A stretch of 64,000 nt of DNA from Pseudonocardia oceani (GCF_019263585.2 NZ_JADQDF010000001.1:124001-188000), one strand, 5' to 3'. Numbered from the stretch's first letter, positions 16,280 through 25,360 are shown. The notes: generated by a model not told the origin, from the sequence alone. Numbers and translations: made by a program.

Positions 16280-17200
16280 TCAGCTCGCGGTGGCCTCGTG
16301 CACGCGCAGGCGCACGGCGGCCGCCGCGAGCAGCGGCACCGGCACGCCGAGATCGGCCGCGCGGCGCACCATGTCGCCGATGACCGGCTCGGCCTCGGTG
16401 CGCATCCCGTCGGCGAAGTCGCGGTAGAGCGACGTCGTGAACGGTGACGACGGCGTGAGCAGCGCCCCCCGGGCGCGCGCGAGCGCCTCGTCCCGGACCG
16501 GGAAGCCCGCGGCGGCCAGCACAGCCGAGGCCTCGGCGAGGATCGCGGTGACCGCGTCGGCCCCGCCCTCGACCGCGGTGATCCCGCCCGCCGGGCCGCC
16601 CAGCAGCACGCCGGTGGACCCGGCCGCGGCCATGAAGTGCCACTTCTCCCACATGTCGTGCTCGATCGTCGACGTCACGGACGTCGCGAAGCCGGCCGGC
16701 GCGAAGGCCGCGGCGATGTCGTCGAGCCGGGCGGTCGCGCTGCCGTGGAGCTCGCCGAACCGCAGCGACCCGCCGGGCGCCAGGTGCCGGACGGCGCCGT
16801 CGGGCGCGAGGCGCGTGGCCACCAGGCAGAGCCCGCCCAGCACCGCGGCGGGGCCGAAGCGGTCGACGAGCAGCGGCACGTGGCCGACGCCGTTGAGCAG
16901 CGGGAGGACCGCCGTCGACGGCCCGACCGCCCGCGCGACGTCGTCGACCGCCTTCTCGACGCCGGTGCCCTTCACCGCGAGCAGGACCAGGTCGGCGGGC
17001 TCGGTGAGCTCGTCCACCGTGACCGCCCGGACGTCGACGACGCTCCGCTCCCCCGCCGGGTCGACGAGCGCGAGCCCGTCGGCGCGCAGCCGCGCGGCGC
17101 GCTCCGCCCGCACCAGGAACGTGACGTCCACCCCGGCGCGCACGAGCGCGGCCCCGAACCAGCCGCCCACGGCCCCCGCGCCGACCACCAGGACCCGCAT
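16280..17200 (-). CDS. Ketopantoate reductase family (PanE/ApbA-like)
   Basis: A 306-residue NADPH-dependent 2-dehydropantoate 2-reductase-family enzyme. N-terminal Rossmann motif VLVVGAGAVGGWFGAALVRAG; catalytic-lysine region LLAVKGTGVEKAVDD; the C-terminal all-helical domain includes WEKWHFMAAAGSTG and PFTTSLYRDFADGMRTEAEPVIG, where the family Lys and Glu sit. Many paralogs act on other 2-keto acids, and the catabolic context favours that over pantothenate synthesis. Convergent with the LLM gene (7 bp apart); divergent from ThuA across an operator-like repeat. Confidence 0.85.
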   Translation of the reverse strand: MRVLVVGAGAVGGWFGAALVRAGVDVTFLVRAERAARLRADGLALVDPAGERSVVDVRAVTVDELTEPADLVLLAVKGTGVEKAVDDVARAVGPSTAVLPLLNGVGHVPLLVDRFGPAAVLGGLCLVATRLAPDGAVRHLAPGGSLRFGELHGSATARLDDIAAAFAPAGFATSVTSTIEHDMWEKWHFMAAAGSTGVLLGGPAGGITAVEGGADAVTAILAEASAVLAAAGFPVRDEALARARGALLTPSSPFTTSLYRDFADGMRTEAEPVIGDMVRRAADLGVPVPLLAAAAVRLRVHEATAS

Positions 17201-17298
17201 CGCCCGCCACCCCGCTCCACGCTCGCTCGCCCCCGGACCGCCGGGAACGGCAGCTGTCCGCAGGCTAGCGTCCGCGCCCCGTTCGTCCGTAGGATCCG

Positions 17299-17344
17299 CC
17301 GTAGTCGTCAGTCGCATCACTACGGAAGTCGCATCACTACGGAG
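17299..17344. promoter_or_regulatory. Operator-like inverted and direct repeats before the ThuA operon
   Basis: CCGTAGT (17299-17305), 13-bp spacer, ACTACGG (17319-17325) form an inverted repeat. Inside it, TAGTCGTCAGTCGCATCAC resembles the palindromes at 21438, 25333, 28939 and 30307. A 17-bp direct repeat, GTCGCATCACTACGGA plus A/G, follows (17311-17327 and 17328-17344). It lies between PanE-like and ThuA-like genes. Confidence 0.55.
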
Positions 17345-17350
17345 GTGACC

Positions 17351-18046
17351 GTGCGCGCCGTCGTCCTCTCCGGGGGCCTCACCCACGACTTCCCGGCCAC
17401 CACCGCGCGGCTGGCCGCCCTGCTGGAGACCGAGGGTCTCGACGTCGACGTGCACACCGGCGTCGCGGGCGTCGAGTCGGCGCTGCACGCGCTGCCCGGC
17501 GCCGCCCTGCTGGTGGTGAACGCCCTGCGCTGGTCGATGACGGGCGAGGGCACCCCGCCGCGCTACCGCGAGCAGGCCGGGGCGGAGGGCGCCAGCCCGT
17601 CCTCGGCCGCCCGCGACGCGCTCGACGCCCACCTCGCCGCGGGCGGGGGCGTGCTCGGGATGCACACCGCGAGCATCTGCTTCGACGACTGGCCCGGCTG
17701 GGGCGCGACGCTGGGCGGCGCCTGGGAGTGGGGCCGCTCGCAGCACCCCCCGCTCGGGCCCGAGGTCACGGTGTCCGTCGCGGCCGAGCACCCGCTGGTC
17801 AGCGGGCTCGACCCGTTCACGCTCGTCGACGAGGTCTACGGCGACCTCCGGTACTCCGGCGACGTCACCGGCCTGCTCACGGCGCCGCAGCCCGGGAGCG
17901 GCGCCGTGCAGCCGCTGCTGTGGGCCCGCGAGCACGGCGGCGGCCGGGTCGTCTACGACGCGCTGGGCCACCACCCGCCCTCCTACGACGTGCCCGAGCA
18001 CGCCGAGGTCGTCCGGCGGGCCGTCCGCTGGACCACGGCGGGCTGA
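17351..18046 (+). CDS. ThuA-like protein
   Basis: A 231-residue protein of the ThuA/trehalose-utilisation-like family (class I glutamine amidotransferase-type fold). Strands VRAVVLSGGLTHDFPATTARL, AALLVVNALRW, GGGVLGMHTASICFDDWPGW and GRVVYDALGHHPPSY match the family; the nucleophile of true amidotransferases is replaced as usual. GTG at 17351 has GGAGG five bases upstream. Followed after 3 bp by a sugar-isomerase-like gene and then an SDR, a common ThuA neighbourhood in carbohydrate-like catabolism. Confidence 0.82.
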   Translation: MRAVVLSGGLTHDFPATTARLAALLETEGLDVDVHTGVAGVESALHALPGAALLVVNALRWSMTGEGTPPRYREQAGAEGASPSSAARDALDAHLAAGGGVLGMHTASICFDDWPGWGATLGGAWEWGRSQHPPLGPEVTVSVAAEHPLVSGLDPFTLVDEVYGDLRYSGDVTGLLTAPQPGSGAVQPLLWAREHGGGRVVYDALGHHPPSYDVPEHAEVVRRAVRWTTAG

Positions 18047-18049
18047 GGC

Positions 18050-18814
18050 GTGCTGTCGCTCGCGGCCGGCACGGTGCTCGACCTCTCCCCCGGTGACGCC
18101 GTGGAGTGCGCCGCCGCCGCCGGCTTCCCGCTGGCGGGGGTCCGGATCGCCGACCCGCGCACGCAGGCCCGCGGCGTCGCCGAGGCGCTGCGCCGCACCG
18201 GGACCCGCCTGCTCGACGTCGAGGTCGTCCGCCTGGCGGGGCCGCTGACCGGCGCCCAGCGCGGGCTGGCCGAGACCGCGGCCGGGCTCGGCGCGCGCTT
18301 CCTGCTGACCGTCAGCGAGGACCCGGACGAGTCCGCGACCGTCGACCGGCTCGCCGAGCTGGCGGCGCTGATGGGCGGGCGGACCCGCGTCGCGCTGGAG
18401 TGCATGGCGTTCACCGCCGTCCGCACCCGCGCCGCCGCGGAGCGGATCGCCCGCGCCGTACCGGGCGCCGTCGTCCTGCTCGACCCGCTGCACCTGCACC
18501 GCGCGGGCGACCGGCTCGACGACCCGGCGGACCCGGCGCTGACCGGGTACGCCCAGCTCTGCGACGTCGCCGACCCGGCGCGGGTGCCGGCCGACCTCGC
18601 GCACGAGGCCCGCCACGACCGGCTGCCACCGGGGCGCGGCGGGCTCCCGCTCGCCGCGTTCGTGGCGGGGCTGCCGGCGGGGCTGCCACTGTCGGTCGAG
18701 GTCCAGTCCGACGTGCTGGCGGAGCTGGACCCCCGCGACCGGGCCGTACTGGTGCGCACCGCGGCCGAGGCCGTGCTGCGCCCGGCCCGCGACGACACGA
18801 CAGGGAGGAACTAG
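18050..18814 (+). CDS. Xylose-isomerase-like TIM barrel protein
   Basis: A 254-residue protein of the sugar phosphate isomerase/epimerase (AP_endonuc_2) superfamily. Features: LDLSPGDAVECAAAAGFPLAGVRI, LLDVEVVRL, RVALECMAFTAVRT with the metal-binding Glu, VVLLDPLHLHRAGD with Asp/His ligands, YAQLCDVADP, and SVEVQSDVL, with Glu. Metal-dependent isomerase or epimerase activity is expected; substrate unknown. GTG start is 3 bp after the ThuA stop. Confidence 0.8.
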   Translation: MLSLAAGTVLDLSPGDAVECAAAAGFPLAGVRIADPRTQARGVAEALRRTGTRLLDVEVVRLAGPLTGAQRGLAETAAGLGARFLLTVSEDPDESATVDRLAELAALMGGRTRVALECMAFTAVRTRAAAERIARAVPGAVVLLDPLHLHRAGDRLDDPADPALTGYAQLCDVADPARVPADLAHEARHDRLPPGRGGLPLAAFVAGLPAGLPLSVEVQSDVLAELDPRDRAVLVRTAAEAVLRPARDDTTGRN

Positions 18815-18816
18815 AC

Positions 18817-19575
18817 GTGGGACGCGCCATCGAGGGGATGTCGGTGCTGGTCACCGGCGGGGGGTCGGGCATCGGCGAGGCGGTGGTGCACCGGCTGGCC
18901 GGCGCCGGCGCGCGGGTCGTGCTGTCGGGCCGGCGCGCGGAGAAGGTCGAGGCCGTCGCCGCGGCGGCGGGCGCGCGGGGCGTCGTCGGCGACGTGACGT
19001 CGGCGGCCGACCGGCAGACGATGGTCGACGCCACCGTGGAGCACGGCGGCGGGATCGACGCGGTCGTCCACGGCGCCGGCAACATGTACCGCGGCGCGCT
19101 GGAGGAGCTCACCGAGCAGGGCCTGCACGACGTGTTCGCCTCCAACACGATCGGCCCGATGCTGCTCAGCGCCCTCGCCCTGCCCCACCTGCGGGAGCGC
19201 CGCGGCGCGGTCGTGTTCTTCGGCTCGGTGCACACCCAGCGCGCCTTTCCCGGCGCGTCGCCCTACGCGGCCACGAAGGGCGCGCTGGAGACGCTGACCG
19301 GCGTGCTCGCCGCGGAGCTGGGTCCGCAGGGCGTCCGCGTGAGCTGCGTGCGCCCCGGCGGCGTCCTCACCGAGATCAACCAGCGCGCCGGGATCTTCGA
19401 CGACGCCACCGCGGCCGCCCGCATGGAGTCGCTCGGCCCGGCGCACGCGCTCGGCCGCCCCGGCACCGTCGACGAGGTGGCCGAGGCGGTGGAGTACCTG
19501 CTCACCGCGGAGTGGGCCACGGGCGCCGTCCTGACGATCGACGGCGGGCTGGGCCTCGGGGTGACGAACGCCTGA
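18817..19575 (+). CDS. SDR-family oxidoreductase
   Basis: A 252-residue classical short-chain dehydrogenase. Nucleotide motif VLVTGGGSGIGEAVV, NAG-equivalent VVHGAGN, catalytic Ser in VFFGSVHTQ and Tyr/Lys in SPYAATKGAL, C-terminal GAVLTIDGGLGL. Preceded by GGGAGG; 2-bp gap from the isomerase gene. Last gene of the ThuA-isomerase-SDR operon. Substrate unknown, probably a sugar-like alcohol. Confidence 0.87.
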   Translation: MGRAIEGMSVLVTGGGSGIGEAVVHRLAGAGARVVLSGRRAEKVEAVAAAAGARGVVGDVTSAADRQTMVDATVEHGGGIDAVVHGAGNMYRGALEELTEQGLHDVFASNTIGPMLLSALALPHLRERRGAVVFFGSVHTQRAFPGASPYAATKGALETLTGVLAAELGPQGVRVSCVRPGGVLTEINQRAGIFDDATAAARMESLGPAHALGRPGTVDEVAEAVEYLLTAEWATGAVLTIDGGLGLGVTNA

Positions 19576-19605
19576 CCCGGAGTTCGTCCGCGCCCTGCCG
19601 CCCGG

Positions 19606-20496
19606 TCAGGAGCTGCTGCGGCGCGAGCGGCGCGGCGGGGCGCTCGCCCCGGCGGGCCCCCGCTTGAGCAGCGCCGCGGGGATGCCGTGGTCGGCGCGCA
19701 GCCGGCGGAGGTCGGGGTCGGAGGTCCAGAAGCTCTCGAAGTCGTCGGGGGCGAAGCGCTGCGCGATGAGGTGCATCGCGATGTCGTGGCGCACGTACTC
19801 GACGGCGACGAGCACCACCGCCGGGTCGTCGGTGTAGACGCCCCAGGCGTCGCCGTTGACGACGCCGCCGATCACGGCCTGCTCCCGGTCGGCGGAGACC
19901 ACCAGCAGGCGGCAGCCGAGGTTCTCCAGCACGACCTCGGGAGTGGAGAAGCGGTGCGGCGTGGTGCTGCCGACGGGGTCGTCGTCCTCGCCGAACGACA
20001 CCACCGACACGTCGACGCCCTCGGCCTCGGCCCGGCGCACCACGGGCTTGAGCGGCTCGATCTCGGCGGGCCAGCCGGAGAGGAACAGGTCGTTGCGGGC
20101 GGCGGCCACCACGTCCTCGGCCCGTGCCAGCAGCGACGCGCGGTCGGTGAGGTTGTGGACCAGGCGCACCTGCGGCGGGGAGGCGACGGCGGGCAGCGCA
20201 TCGCGCAGGGTGTCGATCGAGGCGTCGAACTCGCGGCGCATCCGGTCGAGCAGCGCCGAAGGTGGCAGCGAGATGTACCCGACGCTCGCCTCGCCCGCCC
20301 GCACCTCGTACGCGGCGCCGCGGCTGACCAGCTTGCCGAGGGTCTCGTAGACGGTGCTGCGGGGAACGCCCGAGCGCTTCGCGACCTCGTAGCCGTTGAG
20401 GGGGGTGCCGGCGGCGATCAGCGCCACGTAGGCCTTGGCCTCGTACCCGGACATCCCGAGGCGCTGCAGCTCCGCGATGACGCTCTCCTGGGACAT
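19606..20496 (-). CDS. TrmB-family transcriptional regulator
   Basis: A 296-residue regulator. An N-terminal winged HTH typical of TrmB/SugR regulators: LQRLGMSGYEAKAYVALIAAG, then YEVAKRSGVPRSTVYETLGKLVSRG. The middle part is a TrmB effector-like PLD-fold region (ARAEDVVAAARNDLFLSGWP, GCRLLVVSADREQAVIGGVV). The tail is Arg/Ser-rich. It is the only intact DNA-binding regulator within 15.2-34.8 kb, so it is the leading candidate for binding the repeated palindromes there; this is inference. Followed (same strand) by nothing convincing before the convergent SDR. Confidence 0.87.
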   Translation of the reverse strand: MSQESVIAELQRLGMSGYEAKAYVALIAAGTPLNGYEVAKRSGVPRSTVYETLGKLVSRGAAYEVRAGEASVGYISLPPSALLDRMRREFDASIDTLRDALPAVASPPQVRLVHNLTDRASLLARAEDVVAAARNDLFLSGWPAEIEPLKPVVRRAEAEGVDVSVVSFGEDDDPVGSTTPHRFSTPEVVLENLGCRLLVVSADREQAVIGGVVNGDAWGVYTDDPAVVLVAVEYVRHDIAMHLIAQRFAPDDFESFWTSDPDLRRLRADHGIPAALLKRGPAGASAPPRRSRRSSS

Positions 20497-20516
20497 GGCG
20501 TCATCGTCCCATCCGG

Positions 20517-21305
20517 TCAGCGGGCGTCGGGATCGACACCCACCGAGTCCACGCTCTGCGGCCGCGGCATCGCGTTGAGCGCGCTGCGGGTGATGCCGCC
20601 GTCGACCGCCAGGGTCTGGCCGGTGACGTAGCCCGCCTTCGCGGAGGCGAGGAACAGCACCGCGTCGGCGATGTCGGCGGCCGACCCGAGCCGGTTCATC
20701 GGCACACGGGCCGAGCGCAGCCGCCGGACCTCCGGGTCGGCGTAGATCGCGTCGGACATGCCGGCGTCGATCAGCCCGGGCGCCACGGCGTTGACCCGCA
20801 CCCCGCCCGCCGCCCACTCCAGCGCCATCTGCTCGGTGAGCATGATGATCCCGGCCTTCGACGCCGTGTAGGCGCCGGCGTTCGGGGCGGCGGCGAGGCC
20901 GTTGACCGAGGCGATGTTGACGATCGAGCCGCCCCCGCCGGCCATCATCCGCGTGGCCACCGCGCGGGCGACCAGGAACGTCCCGGTGAGGTTGACGTCG
21001 ACGGCGAGGCGCCAGTCGGCCGCCGACAGCTCCAGCAGCGGCCCGAAGCGCACCACCCCGGCGTTGTTGACGAGCAGCGCGGGCGGCTGCGGCAGCGCGT
21101 CGACCGCGGCCCGCACCGACTCCTCGTCCGCCACGTCGACGCGCACCGGCACGCAGGCGTCGCCGATGCCCTGCGCGACCGCGCGGGCGGCGTCCTCGTC
21201 GACGTCCCACGCCGCGACCCGGTACCCCTCCTTCACCGCGTGCTCCACGATGACGGCCCCGATGCCGTTGCCGGCCCCGGTGACCACGGCCCACTCGCCC
21301 GTCAC
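20517..21305 (-). CDS. SDR-family oxidoreductase
   Basis: A 262-residue classical SDR. VVTGAGNGIGAVIVE cofactor motif, LLVNNAGVVRFG, catalytic Ser in VNIASVNGLA and YxxxK in GAYTASKAGI, and TGQTLAVDGGITRS near the end. GTG start at 21305 follows GGGGGA; a longer upstream frame would run through the operator at 21438 and is unlikely. Divergent from the amidohydrolase operon, sharing the palindromic site. Confidence 0.88.
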   Translation of the reverse strand: MTGEWAVVTGAGNGIGAVIVEHAVKEGYRVAAWDVDEDAARAVAQGIGDACVPVRVDVADEESVRAAVDALPQPPALLVNNAGVVRFGPLLELSAADWRLAVDVNLTGTFLVARAVATRMMAGGGGSIVNIASVNGLAAAPNAGAYTASKAGIIMLTEQMALEWAAGGVRVNAVAPGLIDAGMSDAIYADPEVRRLRSARVPMNRLGSAADIADAVLFLASAKAGYVTGQTLAVDGGITRSALNAMPRPQSVDSVGVDPDAR

Positions 21306-21437
21306 GGATGTCCCCCGTCGTCGCTCCTCGCCCTGCGGCGTTGGCACGGTAACGACGCTACTGCCCCGACTCCGGCCCCGTCCAGCCTCTCGCACCTCCG
21401 GCACCGACGTGCCAGACTGGTGGGCGGACCGACTAGT

Positions 21438-21453
21438 CGTCAGTGCGCTGACG
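21438..21453. promoter_or_regulatory. Palindromic operator-like site CGTCA-N6-TGACG
   Basis: CGTCAGTGCGCTGACG has perfect 6-bp arms. It lies between the divergent SDR (start 21305) and amidohydrolase (start 21491) genes, about 40 bp before the latter. Related sites are at 17306, 25333, 28939 and 30307. Confidence 0.65.
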
Positions 21454-21490
21454 CACAACCAGCGATCGCACAACAGCGAAGGAGCGCGTC

Positions 21491-22846
21491 GTGGCCGACG
21501 GGATCCTCATCAGCGGCGGCACGGTCGTCGACGGCACCGGCGCCGCGGCGCGCCCCGGCGAGGCCGTGCTGCTGCGCGGCGGGCGGATCGTCGCGCTCGG
21601 CGCCGCCGCGCTCGCGCAGGCCGCGCCGGACGAGACGCGGATCGACGCCACCGGCAAGACGGTGATGCCCGGGCTGATCGACGCCCACACCCACCTCACG
21701 TTCGGCGAGCCCACCGGCAACGACGAGCTGTTCCACCACCGCACCGAGGCCTACAGCTCGATGCTGTCGGCCTACAACGCGCGCAAGGTGCTGCGCGCGG
21801 GCGTCACGAGCGTGCTCGACGCCGACTGCCTGTGGAACATCGGCTGCGAGCTGCGCGACGCCATCGAGTCCGGCATCGTCGAGGGCCCCCGGATGCGCGC
21901 GGGCGGCCAGGCGCTGATGACGATGCTCGGCGGCACCGCGGGCCGGATGATCGCCGACGAGGGCACCACCGCCTACGCCACGGTCGTCAGGGGCCGGGAC
22001 ATGATGGTCAACGAGATCCGCAGGCAGATCAAGTACGGCGTCGACTGGATCAAGATCATGGTCACCGGCCTGATCCCGTCGATGAAGGGCCCCGAGGTCA
22101 AGGTCTGGAACTTCGACGAGCTGCGCACCGTCTGCGACACCGCCCACGAGCTCAACACCAAGGTCGTCGCGCACTGCCGCAACTCCGAGAGCACCCGCGA
22201 CGCCGCCCGCGCCGGGGTCGACCTGATCTACCACGCCTCCTACATGGACGACGAGGCGCTGGAGGCGGTGCTGGAGGCCGGCAGCGCGCTGTGCCCCACG
22301 TTCACGCTGCTGGGCAACCTCGCCGACTACGGCGCCAAGGTCGGCTCCGCCCCGGAGCTGCTGGAGGTGTTCCGCGCCGAGATCGCGGTCACCGCGAAGC
22401 AGATGGCCAAGGCCCACGCGGCGGGCGTCCCGTTCCTCACCGGCTCCGAGACCGGCTTCGCCGTCACCCCGGTCGGCGAGTGGCACGCGCGCGAGCTGGA
22501 GATGTTCGTCGAGTACATGGACTTCTCCCCGATGGACGCCATCGTGGCCGCCACCCGCAACGGCGCGTTCGCCATGCGCATGGAGGGCGAGCTGGGCACG
22601 CTGGAGGAGGGCCGCATCGCCGACGTGCTCGTCGTCGACGGCGACCCGCTGGCCGACGTGAAGATCCTGCAGGACAAGGCCGCGATCGCCGAGGTGATCA
22701 AGGGCGGTAAGCGGATCGACATCACGACGCCGATCCCCGAGCAGAAGCTCCGCTCGTCGGACCAGGTGCGGTTCCTGGCCTCCTGCCCGCTGACGCGCTC
22801 GCTGGCGTTCACCGAGGAGCAGCTCGAGAAGCTCTCGCATGTCTGA
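21491..22846 (+). CDS. Amidohydrolase, imidazolonepropionase-like
   Basis: A 451-residue metal-dependent hydrolase. H66-x-H68 in MPGLIDAHTHLTF; the Lys metal bridge in DWIKIMVTG; His ligands in VVAHCRNSES and DLIYHASYMDD. The normal terminal Asp region (GTDxG) reads FLTGSETGFAV, so the Asp is replaced by Ser/Glu. The final ~45 residues (IPEQKLRSSDQVRFL) extend past the usual barrel. GTG start with AAGGAG eight bases before. Overlaps the next amidohydrolase by 8 bp, so both are likely co-translated steps of one pathway. Confidence 0.87.
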   Translation: MADGILISGGTVVDGTGAAARPGEAVLLRGGRIVALGAAALAQAAPDETRIDATGKTVMPGLIDAHTHLTFGEPTGNDELFHHRTEAYSSMLSAYNARKVLRAGVTSVLDADCLWNIGCELRDAIESGIVEGPRMRAGGQALMTMLGGTAGRMIADEGTTAYATVVRGRDMMVNEIRRQIKYGVDWIKIMVTGLIPSMKGPEVKVWNFDELRTVCDTAHELNTKVVAHCRNSESTRDAARAGVDLIYHASYMDDEALEAVLEAGSALCPTFTLLGNLADYGAKVGSAPELLEVFRAEIAVTAKQMAKAHAAGVPFLTGSETGFAVTPVGEWHARELEMFVEYMDFSPMDAIVAATRNGAFAMRMEGELGTLEEGRIADVLVVDGDPLADVKILQDKAAIAEVIKGGKRIDITTPIPEQKLRSSDQVRFLASCPLTRSLAFTEEQLEKLSHV

Positions 22847-23849
22847 GCCCGCCACGACCACCGGCACCGCCGGCACGATCGACGTCCACGCCCACGCCGT
22901 CCTCGCCTCCTCGGAGGGGGCCGCGGGCGCCGCGGGGCCCGAGCTCGGGACGTCGGAGGACGGGCGGCCGTTCTACCGCGTCGGCGACTACGTGCTGCAC
23001 GGCGTGCGCTACGCCGGCAGCCCGTTCATGGACGTCGACGTGCGGCTGGCCGCCATGGACGACGCCGGGATCACCCGCCAGCTGCTCTCCCCCAACCCGC
23101 TGACCTACTTCGGGTCGCTGCCCGTCGCCGACGGCGTCGCGTTCGCGCGGTCCCACAACGACGGCCTGGCGGCCCTGGTCGCGACGCACCCCGACCGGCT
23201 GCTCGCGTGCGCCCAGCTCCCGGTGCAGGACGTCGGCGAGTCCGTCGCCGAGGCCCGCCGGGCCGTGCGCGACCTGGGCATGGCCGGGGTCTACCTCGAC
23301 ACCGACCCCGCGGGCCGCACGCTCGACGATCCCGCGCTCGACCCCCTCTACGAGGCGCTGGTCGAGCTGGACGTGCCGCTGTTCGTCCACCCGTCGCCGC
23401 TGGGGCCGGACGGACCGCCCGCCGACGCCCGCCTGCGCCGCTTCGACCTCGACCTGCTCCTGGGCTTCGCCTACGACGAGACGCTCGCCGTGGCCGCGCT
23501 CGTCTTCGGCGGAGTGCTGGAGCGCCACCCCGGCCTCGACGTCTGCGTCTCCCACGGCGGCGGCACGGCGGCGTTCCTGTCCGGGCGCTTCGCCGCGGCG
23601 GTCGAGAAGCGGCCGTGGGCCTCGCAGTCGTTGCGCGACAACGGGTTCGAGCACTACTACCGGCGGATCTGGTTCGACACCCACGTCCACGACGAGCGCT
23701 CGCTCGACCTGCTCGTCGCGCACGCCGGCGTCGACCGCCTCGTGTTCGGCACCAACTTCGCCGGCTGGGACTCGGGGGCCCGCGACGCCCCGGCGGGCGA
23801 CCTCGGCGCCGCCCTCACCGCCAACGCCACCCGCCTGCTGCGCCTCTAG
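22839..23849 (+). CDS. Amidohydrolase 2 family (ACMSD-like TIM barrel)
   Basis: A 336-residue decarboxylase/hydrolase of the ACMSD-like amidohydrolase family. Metal ligands HxH in TIDVHAHAVL; His in VPLFVHPSPLG; His in VCVSHGGGTAAF; Asp in FGTNFAGWDSG. Family members decarboxylate or hydrolyse aromatic or ring-cleavage intermediates. ATG at 22839 overlaps the previous stop. It ends 19 bp from the convergent ferredoxin gene. Confidence 0.87.
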   Translation: MSEPATTTGTAGTIDVHAHAVLASSEGAAGAAGPELGTSEDGRPFYRVGDYVLHGVRYAGSPFMDVDVRLAAMDDAGITRQLLSPNPLTYFGSLPVADGVAFARSHNDGLAALVATHPDRLLACAQLPVQDVGESVAEARRAVRDLGMAGVYLDTDPAGRTLDDPALDPLYEALVELDVPLFVHPSPLGPDGPPADARLRRFDLDLLLGFAYDETLAVAALVFGGVLERHPGLDVCVSHGGGTAAFLSGRFAAAVEKRPWASQSLRDNGFEHYYRRIWFDTHVHDERSLDLLVAHAGVDRLVFGTNFAGWDSGARDAPAGDLGAALTANATRLLRL

Positions 23850-23867
23850 TCCCCCGACCCCCAGGAC

Positions 23868-24092
23868 TCAGAAGACGTCGACCTCCTCGCCGGAGTCCAC
23901 GTCGTGCACCCGCAGCGCACCGGACGGGCAGGTGCGGGCGAGCTCGACCTGCACGGCGTCGGCCGGCTGCGGGGCGCCCGGGACGAGCACCGCGAGGTCG
24001 TCGTCGTCGAAGTCGAACAGGTCGGGGGCGTCGGCGACGCACTTGCCGGAGCTGATGCAGACGTCCCGGTCGACCGAGATGCGGTAGCTCAC
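23868..24092 (-). CDS. 3Fe-4S ferredoxin, P450 partner
   Basis: A 74-residue ferredoxin with three cluster Cys: CISSGKC (C-x5-C) and TCPSGAL. The missing fourth Cys is replaced by Lys/Val in GKCVADAP, as in P450-associated [3Fe-4S] ferredoxins. GTG start overlaps the P450 stop (GTGA), so it should deliver electrons to that P450. No ferredoxin reductase gene is nearby. Confidence 0.92.
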   Translation of the reverse strand: MSYRISVDRDVCISSGKCVADAPDLFDFDDDDLAVLVPGAPQPADAVQVELARTCPSGALRVHDVDSGEEVDVF

Positions 24093-25285
24093 CGCGCTCC
24101 CCCCAGCAGCACCGGGTAGGTGCCCCAGTAGGGGCGGGCGGTGGCGGCGTCGCGCTGCGGCGGGTGCTCGGGGTCGCGCCGCACGCCGGCGGCGAACATC
24201 TGCCCGACCGCACCCGTGACGAGACCGAACAGGTGCGCGTCCGGGTCGGTGTCCGGCCGCGCGACGACGCCCGCGGCGAGGTCCTGCCCGATGCAGACGT
24301 GCATCCCGGCGGCGAAGCTCAGCCCGAACGGGGCGACGCCCGGCGGCGGCACGCGGTCGGGGTCGAAGGCGGCGGCGTCGGGCCCGAACAGCTCGACGTC
24401 CCGGTTGACCGCCATGAGGTCGATGACGACGGTGGCGCCCTCCGCGATCTCGACGCCCGAGCGCAGCCGCACCGGCGCGAGCGCGCGGCGGCGGCCGGTG
24501 GGGCTCGACGGGTTGAGGCGCACGGTCTCGTGGATGCAGCGCTGCACGAACAGCGGGTCGTCGGCGCGCCCGCGCTGCTCGGGGTGGGCGTCGAACCAGC
24601 CGAGCATGTGGTCGATCGCCCGCACGAACGCGGTGGCGCTGGTGTGGCCGCCCGCCAGCAGGTAGAAGGCGACCTCGCGGCGGACCACGTGCGGCGGCAG
24701 GTCGAGCTCGTCCTGGTGCTGCAGCAGCGTCGAGAGCACGTCTCGGGGCTGCTCCTCGGGCGGCAGGGCCCGGCGACGGGCGATCGAGGGCGCGAGGAAC
24801 TCCGCGTCCCAGTCCTCCAGCGCCTGCGCGATCGCCACGGCCTGCGCCGCCTTGTCGCCGGTGGAGTGCGCGAGGGTGGCGCCCTCGATGAACCGCATCA
24901 TGTAGTCGTAGAGCCGCCCGGTCTCCTCGGATGTGCCCTGCGGGCGGTCGACGCCCGCGGTCAGGGCCGCGAGGTTGAGCATCAGCTCGTGGCCCAGGTG
25001 CACGAGGTCGACCCCGCCCGCCTCGAGGTAGGGCGCGAGCGTGCGCTCGGTGACCTCGGGGAACAGGTCGCGCTCGTAGCGCTCGAAGACGTCGCGGCGG
25101 AACAGCCGGTTCTCGACGCGGCGGCGGTCGCGGTGCTCGGCGCCGTGCAGGTTGACCAGCACGTCGGCCATCACGACCTCGCCCTCGTCGTAGAGCGACT
25201 GGCGCAGGTCCTTGTGGCGGTAGGCGTCCTTCGCGTCGGCGAACGACGTCAGGACGACGACCTCGGGGACGACGGCTGCGGTCAT
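24089..25285 (-). CDS. Cytochrome P450 (first of two paralogs)
   Basis: A 398-residue soluble bacterial P450. Heme-binding motif FAAGMHVCIG, with Cys as thiolate ligand; ExxR in HETVRL; I-helix region FYLLAGGHTSATAF, where the usual acid of AGx(D/E)TT is His. N-terminal segments DLRQSLYDEGEVVMADVL and RRRVENRLFRR are shared with the P450 at 29051-30262. Coupled to the 3Fe-4S ferredoxin gene. A palindromic site (25333-25348) lies 48 bp upstream of its ATG. Substrate unknown. Confidence 0.92.
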   Translation of the reverse strand: MTAAVVPEVVVLTSFADAKDAYRHKDLRQSLYDEGEVVMADVLVNLHGAEHRDRRRVENRLFRRDVFERYERDLFPEVTERTLAPYLEAGGVDLVHLGHELMLNLAALTAGVDRPQGTSEETGRLYDYMMRFIEGATLAHSTGDKAAQAVAIAQALEDWDAEFLAPSIARRRALPPEEQPRDVLSTLLQHQDELDLPPHVVRREVAFYLLAGGHTSATAFVRAIDHMLGWFDAHPEQRGRADDPLFVQRCIHETVRLNPSSPTGRRRALAPVRLRSGVEIAEGATVVIDLMAVNRDVELFGPDAAAFDPDRVPPPGVAPFGLSFAAGMHVCIGQDLAAGVVARPDTDPDAHLFGLVTGAVGQMFAAGVRRDPEHPPQRDAATARPYWGTYPVLLGGAR

Positions 25286-25332
25286 GGTTCTCTCCTCGGC
25301 GCCGGTGCCTCGTGCTCCACCAGGACGGTAGT

Positions 25333-25348
25333 CGTTAGTGCCCTCACG
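25333..25348. promoter_or_regulatory. Operator-like site CGTTA-N6-TCACG
   Basis: CGTTAGTGCCCTCACG, preceded by TAGT as at 17302 and 21434. Lies 48 bp upstream of the P450 start (minus strand) and 13 bp after the stop of the Gfo/Idh/MocA gene. One mismatch between the arms. Confidence 0.55.
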
Positions 25349-25360
25349 TCAACCGCCCCG

